NCBI RefSeq assembly: GCF_001625305.1
Contig: NW_017802380.1
Coordinates: forward strand, 4,205,895-4,269,894
Length of the DNA: 64,000 nt
Direction of reading: 5' to 3'
Source: Branchiostoma belcheri
Lineage: Eukaryota > Chordata > Leptocardii > Amphioxiformes > Branchiostomatidae
Both the position numbers and the translations under genes were made by a program. Each line of letters begins with the position of its first letter. The first letter of the stretch is position 1. Of the stretch, positions 48,701 to 58,890 are shown one piece after another. Under the pieces are notes generated by a model that made no database searches, was not told the origin of the DNA, and saw only the letters and a program-made list of their open reading frames with translations.

Positions 48701-51700
48701 ATGCCCATTCTGGCTCCTACTCATTTTGCTTTCCATAGAAATAGAGCGGTTCATGGAGGTGTTCATCCCTGCCGAACCCTTCCTGGGGATCTGGGACCGC
48801 GGCAGACTGGAGCCCCTGCTGCCTGGGGCGGGAATCCCTGACCGTCTCTTCACGGGCTGCTTTGGTGCATCTGCTGTGCCATTGCTTTCGCTACCATTCC
48901 TTGTTGCCTTGGAATTGTTACTGTTGGCATTGTTGGGGCTCATAGTAAATGTTCCCTTCCGCACTGCAGGTTTCACCAGTTCTTTTCTTCCATTGGCTTC
49001 CTTTTCTGACTTTTCTGCTGTTGTCTTCTCCCCTGCCTCACTGTTAGAGCAGCTTGGCTTCTGGATGCCACTGCTTGAACCCTGGGATCTCATCACACTA
49101 GACCCAATTCTAGAACTCCCATCACTGGTGTAAGTATTGTTTCGCACTCCTAGTCTGCTCAGTCTTTTAGGCACCAAACCAGACTGTCCCTCTTTAGCTG
49201 TGTTGTTTTGCTGCCCTTGATTTGAATCCTGTGCATCAGCTGTTGTTGTTGGAGGCCCCTCCTTTTCTGGTGTATCCAGGGTGTAAGTCATCCTACGAGG
49301 ACTGTTTCGGGGACTGTTTTGCGGTGCTTTCTTCTTGAAGAGTCGTGCTTCAGACTTGGCAAACTTGACTTCCTCTTCACGGTTTCTCTTGCTCTCCTTC
49401 TCCAGCTCCTTTGCCAGCCGTGTGGCCTCCACAAAGAGCTCTGCGTACTGGTCCCCGTTCAGTTCCAGTGGGACATACTTCTCCTCTTCTTCCTGTATAT
49501 CCTTGGCCTTTGAGATGACCTGCTCTCTGAATCCCACAGGGCCAAAGAAAACTTCATCATCGTCTTCATCATTGTTGTCCTCATTGACACTGGTTTCTGC
49601 TTCTTGCTCCCTAGAACAGTAATGAAAGATTATCAAAAAAAGTTTTGTCCTGTATAACAGACTACAGAACTCAGATTGGAGGTAAATTACATGTTGTATA
49701 TTCCACAGCTTACTACGTATATTGATTCTTTTCTGAAGACTCAAAGTTGCTTCTTTCTACTTACTTGTTAACAGGTGAGACTGGTATGTCAAAGTCAAAC
49801 ACTTCAGTCTCTAGAAGTCCAACAGCATCTGTATAGAAACAAAACAATGCAAGTTAGAAACTGTACAAAACTAAAATATTATTTAGTGTTACTTCCCATT
49901 ACATGTATTTCTAATGCAGTGTACAGTGATTTGAGAAAGTCTTATGGACATATATATGTTCCAGTTGATTTTAACATGAGAGCTGGCTGATTGAGATTCT
50001 CTACTTGCAGTTCCAATGTCTACTGCATCCGTTGGCATTCATCCAAATACTGCCTGCACCATTGGGGCCCTGCCTGTGGGCATGTGTGACATGCAGGAGT
50101 AACACTGCCAGTGCTGTGAATGTCTATCGCACTTACAGAATCCCTTGGGATGATGTTGAAATTAATCACACAAACAGCACACAGCATAAAATTTCAATCA
50201 CAGGTAGGTACTACAGTCTGCTGATTTGAGTCCAGAAAATTTTCTGTGAATGCTTGCGAAACCAATTTTAATTTCAATGGAGCCAAAATCAGCATAATGT
50301 CAAACAGACAGATGAACATGAACATGACCTGATTCTACATCTTGCATGTATTCAATAAAGCTCTGAATTATTGATGTCCCAGCAGATCTCTGAAATCAAT
50401 CTCCAAGGAAACCATTATATCATGGCAGCAGATATATCAAGCAAAGGTTAAAGTGTTGCAGTCATTTGTGGCAGGTTGTAAACAATTTAATTATGGATAA
50501 GAAAATTGAAAGGTCATACACATATGTAGAATTCATATTTCACCATCTCCTAGATAATACTACTGAATTTCTCTGGCCACAGAATAATAATAATATGGAA
50601 TATATTCTTTTGTGTAGTCATTGTTACAATTAATTATAATTATTCCATTTCACAACAAGCCTATATCTTACTATTAAACTAAAAATGACAACTTCTTGTC
50701 TTACCTTCTACCTTGTCGTTGTTTACTTCATTTTGTTTTGCTTCATTGGGAGCATCCTCTGATGTCACGTCCCCTGCATTTTTAATGGAATCTTCCACTC
50801 TTTGTACATTATCTGTTGTGTCTAGAATGTCCCTCTTTACACTGGGGGAGGTCAGCATTCCTGGGAAAAATATAAATGTTTTCCTTGTGATTTAACAGTC
50901 CTGGCATGAGTCCAAAATTCCAAATAAGGATGATTCATGGATGACATCTATGTGCGCATTCTAGACTGTTTCCTAACTGCCTGGCATTAAACACAGCTGA
51001 GTAAGCAAGTTCACCATAAATGTACAGGGCATCCTTTTCCTAAAAACCCTATATAAAAAGACTCAAGCTGGTGACAATTCCTGCATCAAGACATCTAGCT
51101 TATAAAATCATTCAGTTGGCATTTTCTTTTTTGTTCCAAGAATATAAGAGTTACAGGTATCACTTGAAGTCTTCTCAAAATGATTGTGATTCTTGTATAC
51201 AGTTGCATTCTGTCCTTAGATTTCAAGTTCTCTTTTCTGGGCCAATCCTGTTTGTTTGCACCCTAACATCAGACTTGGGGTCACTAAAGGGGTGCCATCC
51301 ATAACATCAAGTTTGTGTGGCCTAATGCGGTAATCAGGATGATCCCTGAACGGATGCAGTCTACCATGGCTACAGGCAAGCTAAATATTTGCCCTGTGGC
51401 AGTAATGAATGCCAGACTGGCATCAGGATTACAGTCTGTTTTTTCTAGAGCATGAAGGTTTGTGGTCCGTGTCAGCTGAGTGTTTTTATCACATCCATCC
51501 TCAGCAGAATGTACACTGGGTAACTGGGATGACATTGGAATGACTTTTGGATTGACTTACAGTCAGGCAATGTGTCTTTTGCTCAAGGAACCAAGAAGAG
51601 GACATAATAACTCTCAGTTACAGTCTATTGATGATGCCATTCATATTACTATACAGTAATCTATTTTGATAGCTTAATTTTGCACACTGCAGTCTTCTGG

Positions 51701-54700
51701 ATAATGAAATCCAATGTTTTTAACATTAGAGATGTGACCGTCTACCAAAATTTATATTAATAGCTGTAACATTATCATGATGGGTGCAGTGAGGAAAATG
51801 TGATTTATCAATTTTATTAATGTCAAAGCAAGATTTGAAGCTCAAATACATTTCTAAGGTTACTTCACTTATGTTTATTTAATGTACCAGGTACTCATCA
51901 TCTGTATGCGGTCATCTTTTGATTTCTATTACTAGTACTAGTATTACTTTGAATTTTGAAATTATCCTTTAGTACTACACGAAACAGCTTGGCCACAATG
52001 AAGTCATCCATAATATGTGTGTCTACTCTACCCTTCAGTGACAGGCTTAGGAAATGATACAAATTACAAATTACAAGGCACACAGATGAAAACATATCAC
52101 CAAAATCCAATTACAAACAGCTAAAATGTCAAATTAGATATTCTCCCTCCTCTACTGGGATCCAATTTACCCAATGTTTTGTCTGGGAGAAATTAGCACA
52201 TGAAAGGGATACTGCCCCCACAGAAGTGCGTCATTCATTCCATAATGCTCCTCCGGGAGCTTGCTTTTCAGCGAAAGGTAAACAAACGCAGGAGGTTAGA
52301 AACCACAAGATTATCCCATGACAAAGAAAGAATCAAAATCCCCTAGAAATATTACAGCAGTGCGTTTATCATTAGGTGAATGGTCTTGTTCACCATGGAA
52401 GGTAAATACTAACATACCGTTACATCAATAATTTTCTCAATGATGTCATCTTACCTTGTAGGAAGCGAAAACCAGCCAGACATCCCTTCACAAGGAGTAC
52501 GCATGATTTTATAACAATCCCCAAAACAAACAGCACCAGTATACAGGTCAGAACCAGGTCAACCCCCTCTGTGGCCAGCACTTCCAGCCCAGCAGTCTTC
52601 TTAAAACCTTCCCAGTGTGTCTTCAAGACACTCAGCATCATCTCCATTATTGTGCCTTAGGTCTAAGATGGTCTGGATTCCAACTGTGGTCCAGAAAAGC
52701 ATGGCCAAGGAATGGTTTGCTTCCCTCTCATTTCATTTCCCAGGCTTTCAACATGGCACACTGGCTTTAGCCAACAAAGCCATCGGTTGGAATGCCCAAA
52801 GGTGATCAGTTTTGAAAGGATTGTCTAGCCTCTCATTGGTCATGCAAGGCGAGATGCTCCCTGCAATTATCCTGGACTGTTCCATTCACTAAGCATCAAA
52901 AGGGGTTGCACTGCACTGTACCACCTTGTAAAGTAGCGTGTACAGACAGTACTCCAACTCACATTATAATTCATAAACATATGGTGATATGGTGAAATAA
53001 ACATATCAATGATTTACTTGAGTATATACCAATTCTTGGTTGGGAAGGTACAATATACTTTGCTATTCAACACTCATAGCTGCAGAGAATTGAAGACTAC
53101 AATTTCCCAAGGGTGTTCATAATCACAGGGTGGTTCAATAACTACAGGTACGGTAATTTTATTCCTGCCGTTCAGGCTTCAATAATGTCTATGTCCAAAT
53201 ATCTATGTGGGGCCGGCATGCCTTTTTTTTCGTAAGATGTACTCAGCCACATTAATTTTGAAATAACTTGTAATTGGACCACTCTAATTCAACATGAAGC
53301 AAAGTGGGTGGTTGAGTTTTATGCAATGCATTAGGCATGTTTCTGAATTTATTGTAATAATTATGAGAACTGAGAATTGTGTAAATTGTACCCCTCTCCT
53401 CCAATTATGACATTCGCCTGTAGTTGTTATCTCTTTATCTATAACCAACACCTTTGTCTACACTCACCAGACCAGACAAACAACATTACCCTAACCATGA
53501 GTCATTGGTCTTCTTTCAAAAGGACAAACAATTATAGTGCAACGTACAACCTTCTATATTGACCCCCAAGTCATGCCACTTGCCTGTAGTTATCTCTCTA
53601 TCTAACTGCCACCTTCACACCCACCAGACCAGATAACATAAGTGAGCCATTGATCTTCTTTCAAAATGAAGGACAAACCAACATCAATTTTGTGCAACCT
53701 TCCAGATCTACACTGTAGATAAAAGATTAGTACACCAATACATGTTCTCAGACAGTACTGTATCATTTGTGGCCTGTCTCCTTGAAATAAAATGACACAT
53801 CCCTTGAGTTGAGGCCACACTGTGATAAACTTAGGTAAGCCATTATTGATTCTTCCTATGACTATGAGTTTGTTACGTAGATATATTTGTCATACAGGAC
53901 TCAGGCCTAGGAAAATAAATGTTGTGTTTCCTGTTTCCCGACCGACCCTAAAAAAACCGCCCACCCTAGCCTTATTTTTGTGTGGACCCCTGCGCTGCAT
54001 ATTGCTGAACCAAAACATTTGCACGACGCTACCGAGAGAATCGCTGTCATTGGTGGAACATCGGGCGCCCCGCTAGCGTTTTGAAGCCGTGTAAACAACG
54101 CTTATTGTCTGATTTGTTTGTAAAACAAAGCCCTCGACCCCGAAAATAAGTTTAACAAAAAAGCCGATACGTTTACGACACCGTAGAAAATTCGCTATCG
54201 ACGTAAAGCACATGGTGGCCGCAAGTCCTGAATCTCAAAATCGGCAACGCGGCAGAAAAATGCCTGGTCCATTTTAGCGATTTTTACCATAAAAATAACG
54301 TATGTGGTTTATTTTCCCTCTGGTATTAGTTTTTAGGTCCCGAAACCCTTTAAAAAGTAGAAATTTGCCGGCAAATCGGACGGCCGAGGTGGGGAGGGCG
54401 CCTGCATTTAGAGCTGCGTGACCCGTAAAGTCAAAGGTCATAGGGCACGCGTATTGCGCAATCATCGTAAATTGCGCCGATTTAGCTAATTTTAGGGCGT
54501 TTAAAATTAATACAATCACATCATCGATTTTTAGGAAAACATTGGGATAGAAACCAATCAAAATTTTGCGCTGAATAATATTTTTTTCTTCAGATTTTTT
54601 TTCTTCGGAAGTTTTTTTCGTCAGAAGTTTTTTCCTCAAAAGTTTTTTTTCTTCAAAAGTTTTTCTTCTTCGAAAGTTTTTTTCTTCAAAATTTTTTTTC

Positions 54701-56008
54701 TTCAGGCGTTTTTTCCTTCAGAAGTTTTTCTTCTTCTGAATCCACTAACTTTGACCAGACTAGACAATGTACCATACCAACCAATTATTATGTTGAAATA
54801 TTTGTACTTAATTGGGCTTGATTTTCTATCTCTTAAGTTAGACAGATTTTCAACTCAAGTTGCAGGAGAAGGCTACAAACTACATTTCAGAATAGTACGT
54901 ATTAAAATGCAACAGCTTCTCCTGCGCGCGGCGTAGGGCGCAAAGTTGGAGACCCCTGAAATATAATATTGCACAATTGATTTTTCAACTTGTTCTACTT
55001 AAATAAACACAGCAATCAGCAAAGTCTAAAAAAAATAAAAATAAAAAATAAAATAAGATAATCCCTACCTACCGACCCTAATTTTTTCAGGACCGAAACA
55101 GGAAACACAACATTTTTTTTCCTTGGCCTCATTCATCTGTCAGTTGGATATATGGCAATGGCTGGCTATATGATAATAACAATTATGGTACTACTACTAC
55201 TACACAGTGGTTTACTAGTACATGTATATGTATATGGGTCATTATCCCTTTATCAGACTTCAGTATAACTCTAACAGCTGAAACATACCCTCTGTCCTCT
55301 CTCTATTGACAGGTTGCAGGGCGCTCCTCTTGCGAGGAGGGCTCTTGCTGGGCGTGCTCTTGGCACTGCTGGTACTGGTGATGTTCTCCTTCCCACTCAC
55401 CACAGGTCCTGTCATCGCGGGGCTGCCCAGGTCAATCAGCATAGCCACCTGGCAACCTGAAATTTATGTTGTACATAGAACATGCATGTGTCTGTAAGTT
55501 AGGAGTGGATCATTCAAAACTTCATGTACTTACAAAGTGGCAATTAGCCACAGTGCTTTAGCCCGAGCCATGACGCAGGACTTCTCCTGCTTCTCTGACC
55601 TTACTAACAAATTACAATTGTGGGAAATGGAGGAAACTTACACTTACAGTCACCTGCACAGCCGACTGATGATGATGATATATCTGCTATATAAAATTAT
55701 AAATTATAATATAGTAATAGGACTGCAGGTAATAGAAGCCCTGCAACAGTCACCGGCGGGCTACTTTATAGTAGATACTAGTACTACTAAATAGAGTACA
55801 GAAGAGACGTGAAGTAGAGAGAAAGAAGCTTCATCTTTCATCTAACATACCTAGTAGTACTAATAAAAATAAGTAATATGTATTTAAATATTATGCAATA
55901 CTGTCCCAATACACATGTAATTTCCTTTTGCTACACATTATACTATAGAGCAAGACTACATCTAAGGCACACATTTTTCTTCTTACCTTCCTTGCTTTTA
56001 CTCTCCAT
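45718..56008 (-). CDS. GTSE1: GTSE1, G2 and S phase-expressed protein 1
   Basis: Coding exons, 5' to 3': 56008-55987, 55456-55289, 50860-50705, 49828-49765, 49610-48698, 48420-48244, 47998-47884, 47750-47550, 47130-46986, 46738-46586, 46225-46024, 45732-45718; phases consistent, 776 aa. The diagnostic stretch LLETEVFDFDIPVS ... EDDDEVFFGPVGF matches the N-terminal box of vertebrate GTSE1. The rest is basic, Ser/Pro-rich and disordered, with SxIP-like basic patches (SGIPTP, SRIPG), as in a microtubule plus-end binder. GTSE1 binds EB1, clathrin and MCAK and stabilises spindle microtubules. Clathrin-type LID motifs occur at both ends: MLIDLGSP (exon 55456-55289), PLIDFGEDD, and the terminal LIDI, which is encoded by a 15-base exon tail. 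A 5' UTR exon probably ends near 56345. It is head to head with MANBAL. Confidence 0.9.
52455..52647 (-). other. Candidate alternative first exon of GTSE1 encoding a membrane segment
   Basis: An open frame starts with ATG at 52647 (MEMMLSVLKTHWEGF) and holds one strong hydrophobic helix (VDLVLTCILVLFVLGIVI). It ends at a good donor (CAAG|GTAAGA) in phase 1. That is the phase accepted by exon 50860-50705, so splicing would give a 777-aa GTSE1 with an N-terminal membrane anchor in place of the first two coding exons. It could instead be the 5' end of an unrelated short gene, or chance. Confidence 0.45.
53400..53705. repeat. Diverged tandem duplication, unit about 166 bp
   Basis: Shared landmarks recur in the same order: CCTGTAGTT.TTATCTCT, CACCAGACCAGA, CATTG.TCTTCTTTCAAAA, GGACAAAC.A, GTGCAAC. 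The copies start near 53417 and 53583. It lies in a GTSE1 intron and no coding sequence is seen. Confidence 0.75.
53904..55128. mobile_element. 1.2-kb terminal-inverted-repeat element, probably a non-autonomous DNA transposon
   Basis: The left end GGCCTAGGAAAATAAATG and right end (inverted) GGCCAAGGAAAAAAAATG continue as a shared TTGTGTTTCCTGTTTC, then GACC...CGACCCTA with gaps; arms are about 50 bp. The interior is unrelated to GTSE1, is AT-rich, and contains a pyrimidine tandem array at 54586-54745. A 121-codon minus-strand frame (54274-54639) exists, but I recognise no transposase. Flanks show no clear target duplication. It lies in the intron between GTSE1 exons 55456-55289 and 50860-50705. 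Confidence 0.75.
54586..54745. repeat. Pyrimidine-rich tandem array (T6-CTTC-A-AAGT type units)
   Basis: About nine degenerate units of 16-18 bp with consensus TTTTTTCTTCAAAAGT, inside the element at 53904-55128. Units vary by one or two bases, as in an ageing minisatellite. Confidence 0.8.
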
Positions 56009-56574
56009 GGTCGCGTTGGAAGATAGATTATTATGATCAGTTGATGTCCTGCAGAAGGAACAAATATCACTTTGCAAGGAGCTTTAAATATTTTTTATTT
56101 TATTTTTAAGTTTAACCTCTGTAAATGTCCACTTGGTCAAAGCTTGCTGAAGATTGTTTGCCTGCTGGGGGTATGCTTTTACACCTATGTCTTTGTTATC
56201 ACACCGAGAGTTATAGATCCACGTTTCCAATACAAATGCATAAACCAAAATGTTTTTAAACTCCTTGCCAAGCACAATCGAAGCTATCGTCTGATTGATC
56301 TTTGCTCACCTTCCTTCCCTTGATTTCAAATCCTGGCGTCTTACCACCTCACAGGTTTGCTTTAGGATTACACCTTTAACCTTCAAGTTATAGTTGTGAC
56401 CAAAATTTCAAACAAATCATCTAACAAAACCGTACAAAAATTCAGGAAACAACAACACGACTGACTCCAGCTTTCCCACTGCGATTTAAAAATTATCACG
56501 TGACCAACAATCGAACATCTAATTGGTTTGTACTACGCAGGCTCAGTGCGAGTGGAAGAGTCCATTTTTCCAAG
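56009..56574. promoter_or_regulatory. Divergent promoter GTSE1 / MANBAL
   Basis: The start codons are 566 bp apart on opposite strands. A CCAAT box (seen as ATTGG, about 56522-56526) lies near the presumed MANBAL start site. The probable GTSE1 5' UTR exon occupies about 56345-56480. No TATA box is seen. A CCAAT-type promoter fits the cell-cycle control known for GTSE1, but this is inference. Confidence 0.5.
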
Positions 56575-57178
56575 ATGGAGGACGGAGTCGAAATTCCACC
56601 AGAAACACTTTTCGATAAGATTTTGCACTGGGGTCTGTTCGTTGGAGCGATTTTCCAGATGGTGGCCATAGCGGCGGTTGTGTTTCTCCCAAGGAAGCCA
56701 GAAGACCAGGTTAATATGTCGGCAATTGCGTTTAGTTTCATCATGCCATGGTTTCATTTGGCAACATCCAAATGGTTTGTTTACAGTCTAGTGGGGGGGG
56801 GGGGCGATAAGTTATGTATGTTGAAGGATTCAGCTGTTGCCATGCCAGTAAAAGTCTATCAAATTCATCAGAATACACTCCCCAGTCCAAGGTTGAAATT
56901 GAGACAAGAGAATTTGCCATGGAGAATTTATGGTTATAAAGTAAAGTATGTACTTTCAAATTTGAGTTTCAAACGACAGTGATAGAGTATCAATAACTAC
57001 CTGTTGTGTAATGTACAGTATTTTATGACAATTACATGTGTAATTTTCCTGACAGGAGCCAGTAGAAGAGCTTCAGAATGGGTCCAAACCAGGAGGAGGA
57101 AGACACGAAAGTGCATCACCTCAAGCAGCAAGCAGTGGTCGCAAAGGCAAGGGGAAGGAGTCCAAGAAAAGAAGATAA
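56575..57178 (+). CDS. MANBAL: MANBAL-like small membrane protein
   Basis: Two exons, 56575-56709 and 57056-57178, give 85 aa, the length of human MANBAL. The product begins MEDGVEIPPETLFDKILHW. It has one hydrophobic segment, GLFVGAIFQMVAIAAVVF, matching YGLFLGAIFQLI of the human protein, and ends in a Lys/Arg-rich tail (GKGKESKKRR). It is predicted to be a single-pass membrane protein; its function is unknown in any species. The start ATG follows the UTR directly and fits the family. In human, as I recall, MANBAL lies next to SRC. Here the nearest kinase gene is the Src-type fusion 13 kb to the left. Confidence 0.9.
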
Positions 57179-57901
57179 AACTGTCCGCGTTGAGACTCTT
57201 CATCGAAGGAGCTGAACAGCAACTGACAGACATAATGGATGAAGCATTGTGCGACACATGGATTTGAAGCTGAAGAAAGATTGATGGAAGATTCAGTTTT
57301 CTATTGCAAAATGAGACACCTGTGTGACTGTCAGTTTTTATCTACATTTTGTGATCCTCTTTCAACTACTAGAAAAAGGCTTTTCTAATTTGTTTTTTTT
57401 ACTTCTGTACGAAGACCACCTGCCCTGTTTTCTGCACTTAAAACCCTGTCTGTAGTGGCCAGCTGTCTGTCTAATGGGATCAGTTTTGTCCTTGAGTTTT
57501 TACCACAGACAGGTTTGATTTTTGTTGTCAGCACCAGCTACAAACCTCCCTAATACTAGTACATGTAAAGTTATATGATATGATATTCAGTTTGTAAGTA
57601 GAAGCATGGCATGTCTTAAAGTACAACTGCCATTTTAAGCTGAATATTTTATTGCAATTTAGTGAAGGGGTGTGTCAATATGAGTAGGAAATAATTATTT
57701 TGCCAATACATGTACTAAGCTTTCATATATATTGCTATATTCCAAGCTGTTGGCAAGATAGTAAATTGTCATATTTGTATTCCTGCAATCTGCTTTTTCT
57801 ACTTGGCTTACCAACATGTAGGCTATCACCTGAAGATACACATGTTGTACAATGGAAAGCATAATAATATAGTTCCAACTATCACCAAATATCTGAAAGA
57901 C

Positions 57902-57907
57902 AATAAA
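57902..57907 (+). terminator. Poly(A) signal of MANBAL
   Basis: AATAAA followed by a GT-rich stretch (GTGTTTGTTTC), 724 bp after the stop codon. Confidence 0.65.
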
Positions 57908-57919
57908 AGTGTTTGTTTC

Positions 57920-58890
57920 ACTTTGTCTTGGGGTTTTTCAGATTTTGTTTACTTTATTTCTAATATGACATGATGCAGAATGTCAGTCTACACACCACAT
58001 TTAGATATTGTAGGTGACAAAGTTAATGGAATATACATTGAAAATTATTATGCTGTGTACTGCATACCCAGGCCACCGTCGAAAATCGTACTCACCAAAC
58101 AGATGTTGGTGGGAAAAATTTCTACTCTCCAAGCAGAGGTTTGGGTTTTGGGGGTATTTTTAGCGTGTTATTAGGCTTTTTTATCAGGGTTTCTCTTTTG
58201 CACTGAATTTTTTTTCCCACCAAACCCCACAGTTGGGTTTGGTGGGAAAAAAATTCAGTGCAAAAGAGAAACCCCGATAAAAAAACCTAATAACACGCTA
58301 AAAATACCCCCAAAACCCAAACCTCTGCTTGGAGAGTAAAAAATGTCTACGGTATGCCTGATGCAAGAAAGGTCACAATTCTCCCCACCAACCTCTGCTT
58401 GGATCTAGAAATCGATTCACCGATGACGTCTTCGTATTAGCGCAAGGATATATCTTACTCCAGTGGTATGTTATTCGCCCATAATAGAATTAGGAAATTG
58501 ACTGAAATGAAGAGTTATTTTACTTATTTAACACATTTATGGGCATCACATATTATTTAGAATACTTTGTCCCTAGATATACACCGCATTATTCTCATGC
58601 GATAACATGAATGTTTTTTTTCATCGCGGAAGAATCTCGCGGTGTGATTAACACCATACTGTTGTGATTGGGAAAGACGACGTGTTCAAAGTGTCAGACC
58701 CGAGTGTTTTGTGAGCATCTATAATCCTTATTTCCCAAACACCTACCACAACCGAACGCGTTGTAAAGGGCCCGTAACACGTGTGTATTTGATTAAGAGG
58801 TTCACGAGTAATATCTGAATTTTTGAGAGGAAAACGGACCAGGTTTTTCGATAGTTTCTTCTTCACTGCTGATCTCTGAGACGTTGAAAA
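57920..58890. other. Spacer between MANBAL and TMBIM4
   Basis: It contains the large fold-back at 58123-58338 and the TMBIM4 promoter side. No exon is seen. Confidence 0.5.
58123..58338. repeat. Large fold-back element (CCAAGCAGAGG ends)
   Basis: A 216-bp, almost perfect hairpin: TACTCTCCAAGCAGAGG on the left is mirrored by CCTCTGCTTGGAGAGTA on the right, and the arms run through TTTTAGCGTGTTATTAGG and TTTCTCTTTTGCACTG to a loop of a few bases at CCCACAGTTGGG. A free copy of the end motif (ACCTCTGCTTGGA) follows at 58390. No target duplication could be identified. Confidence 0.92.

Noticed and set aside
54274..54639. 121-codon minus-strand frame as a gene
   Set aside because: It lies inside the TIR element, begins in the Lys-rich antisense of the pyrimidine array, and shows no recognisable domain or splice partner.
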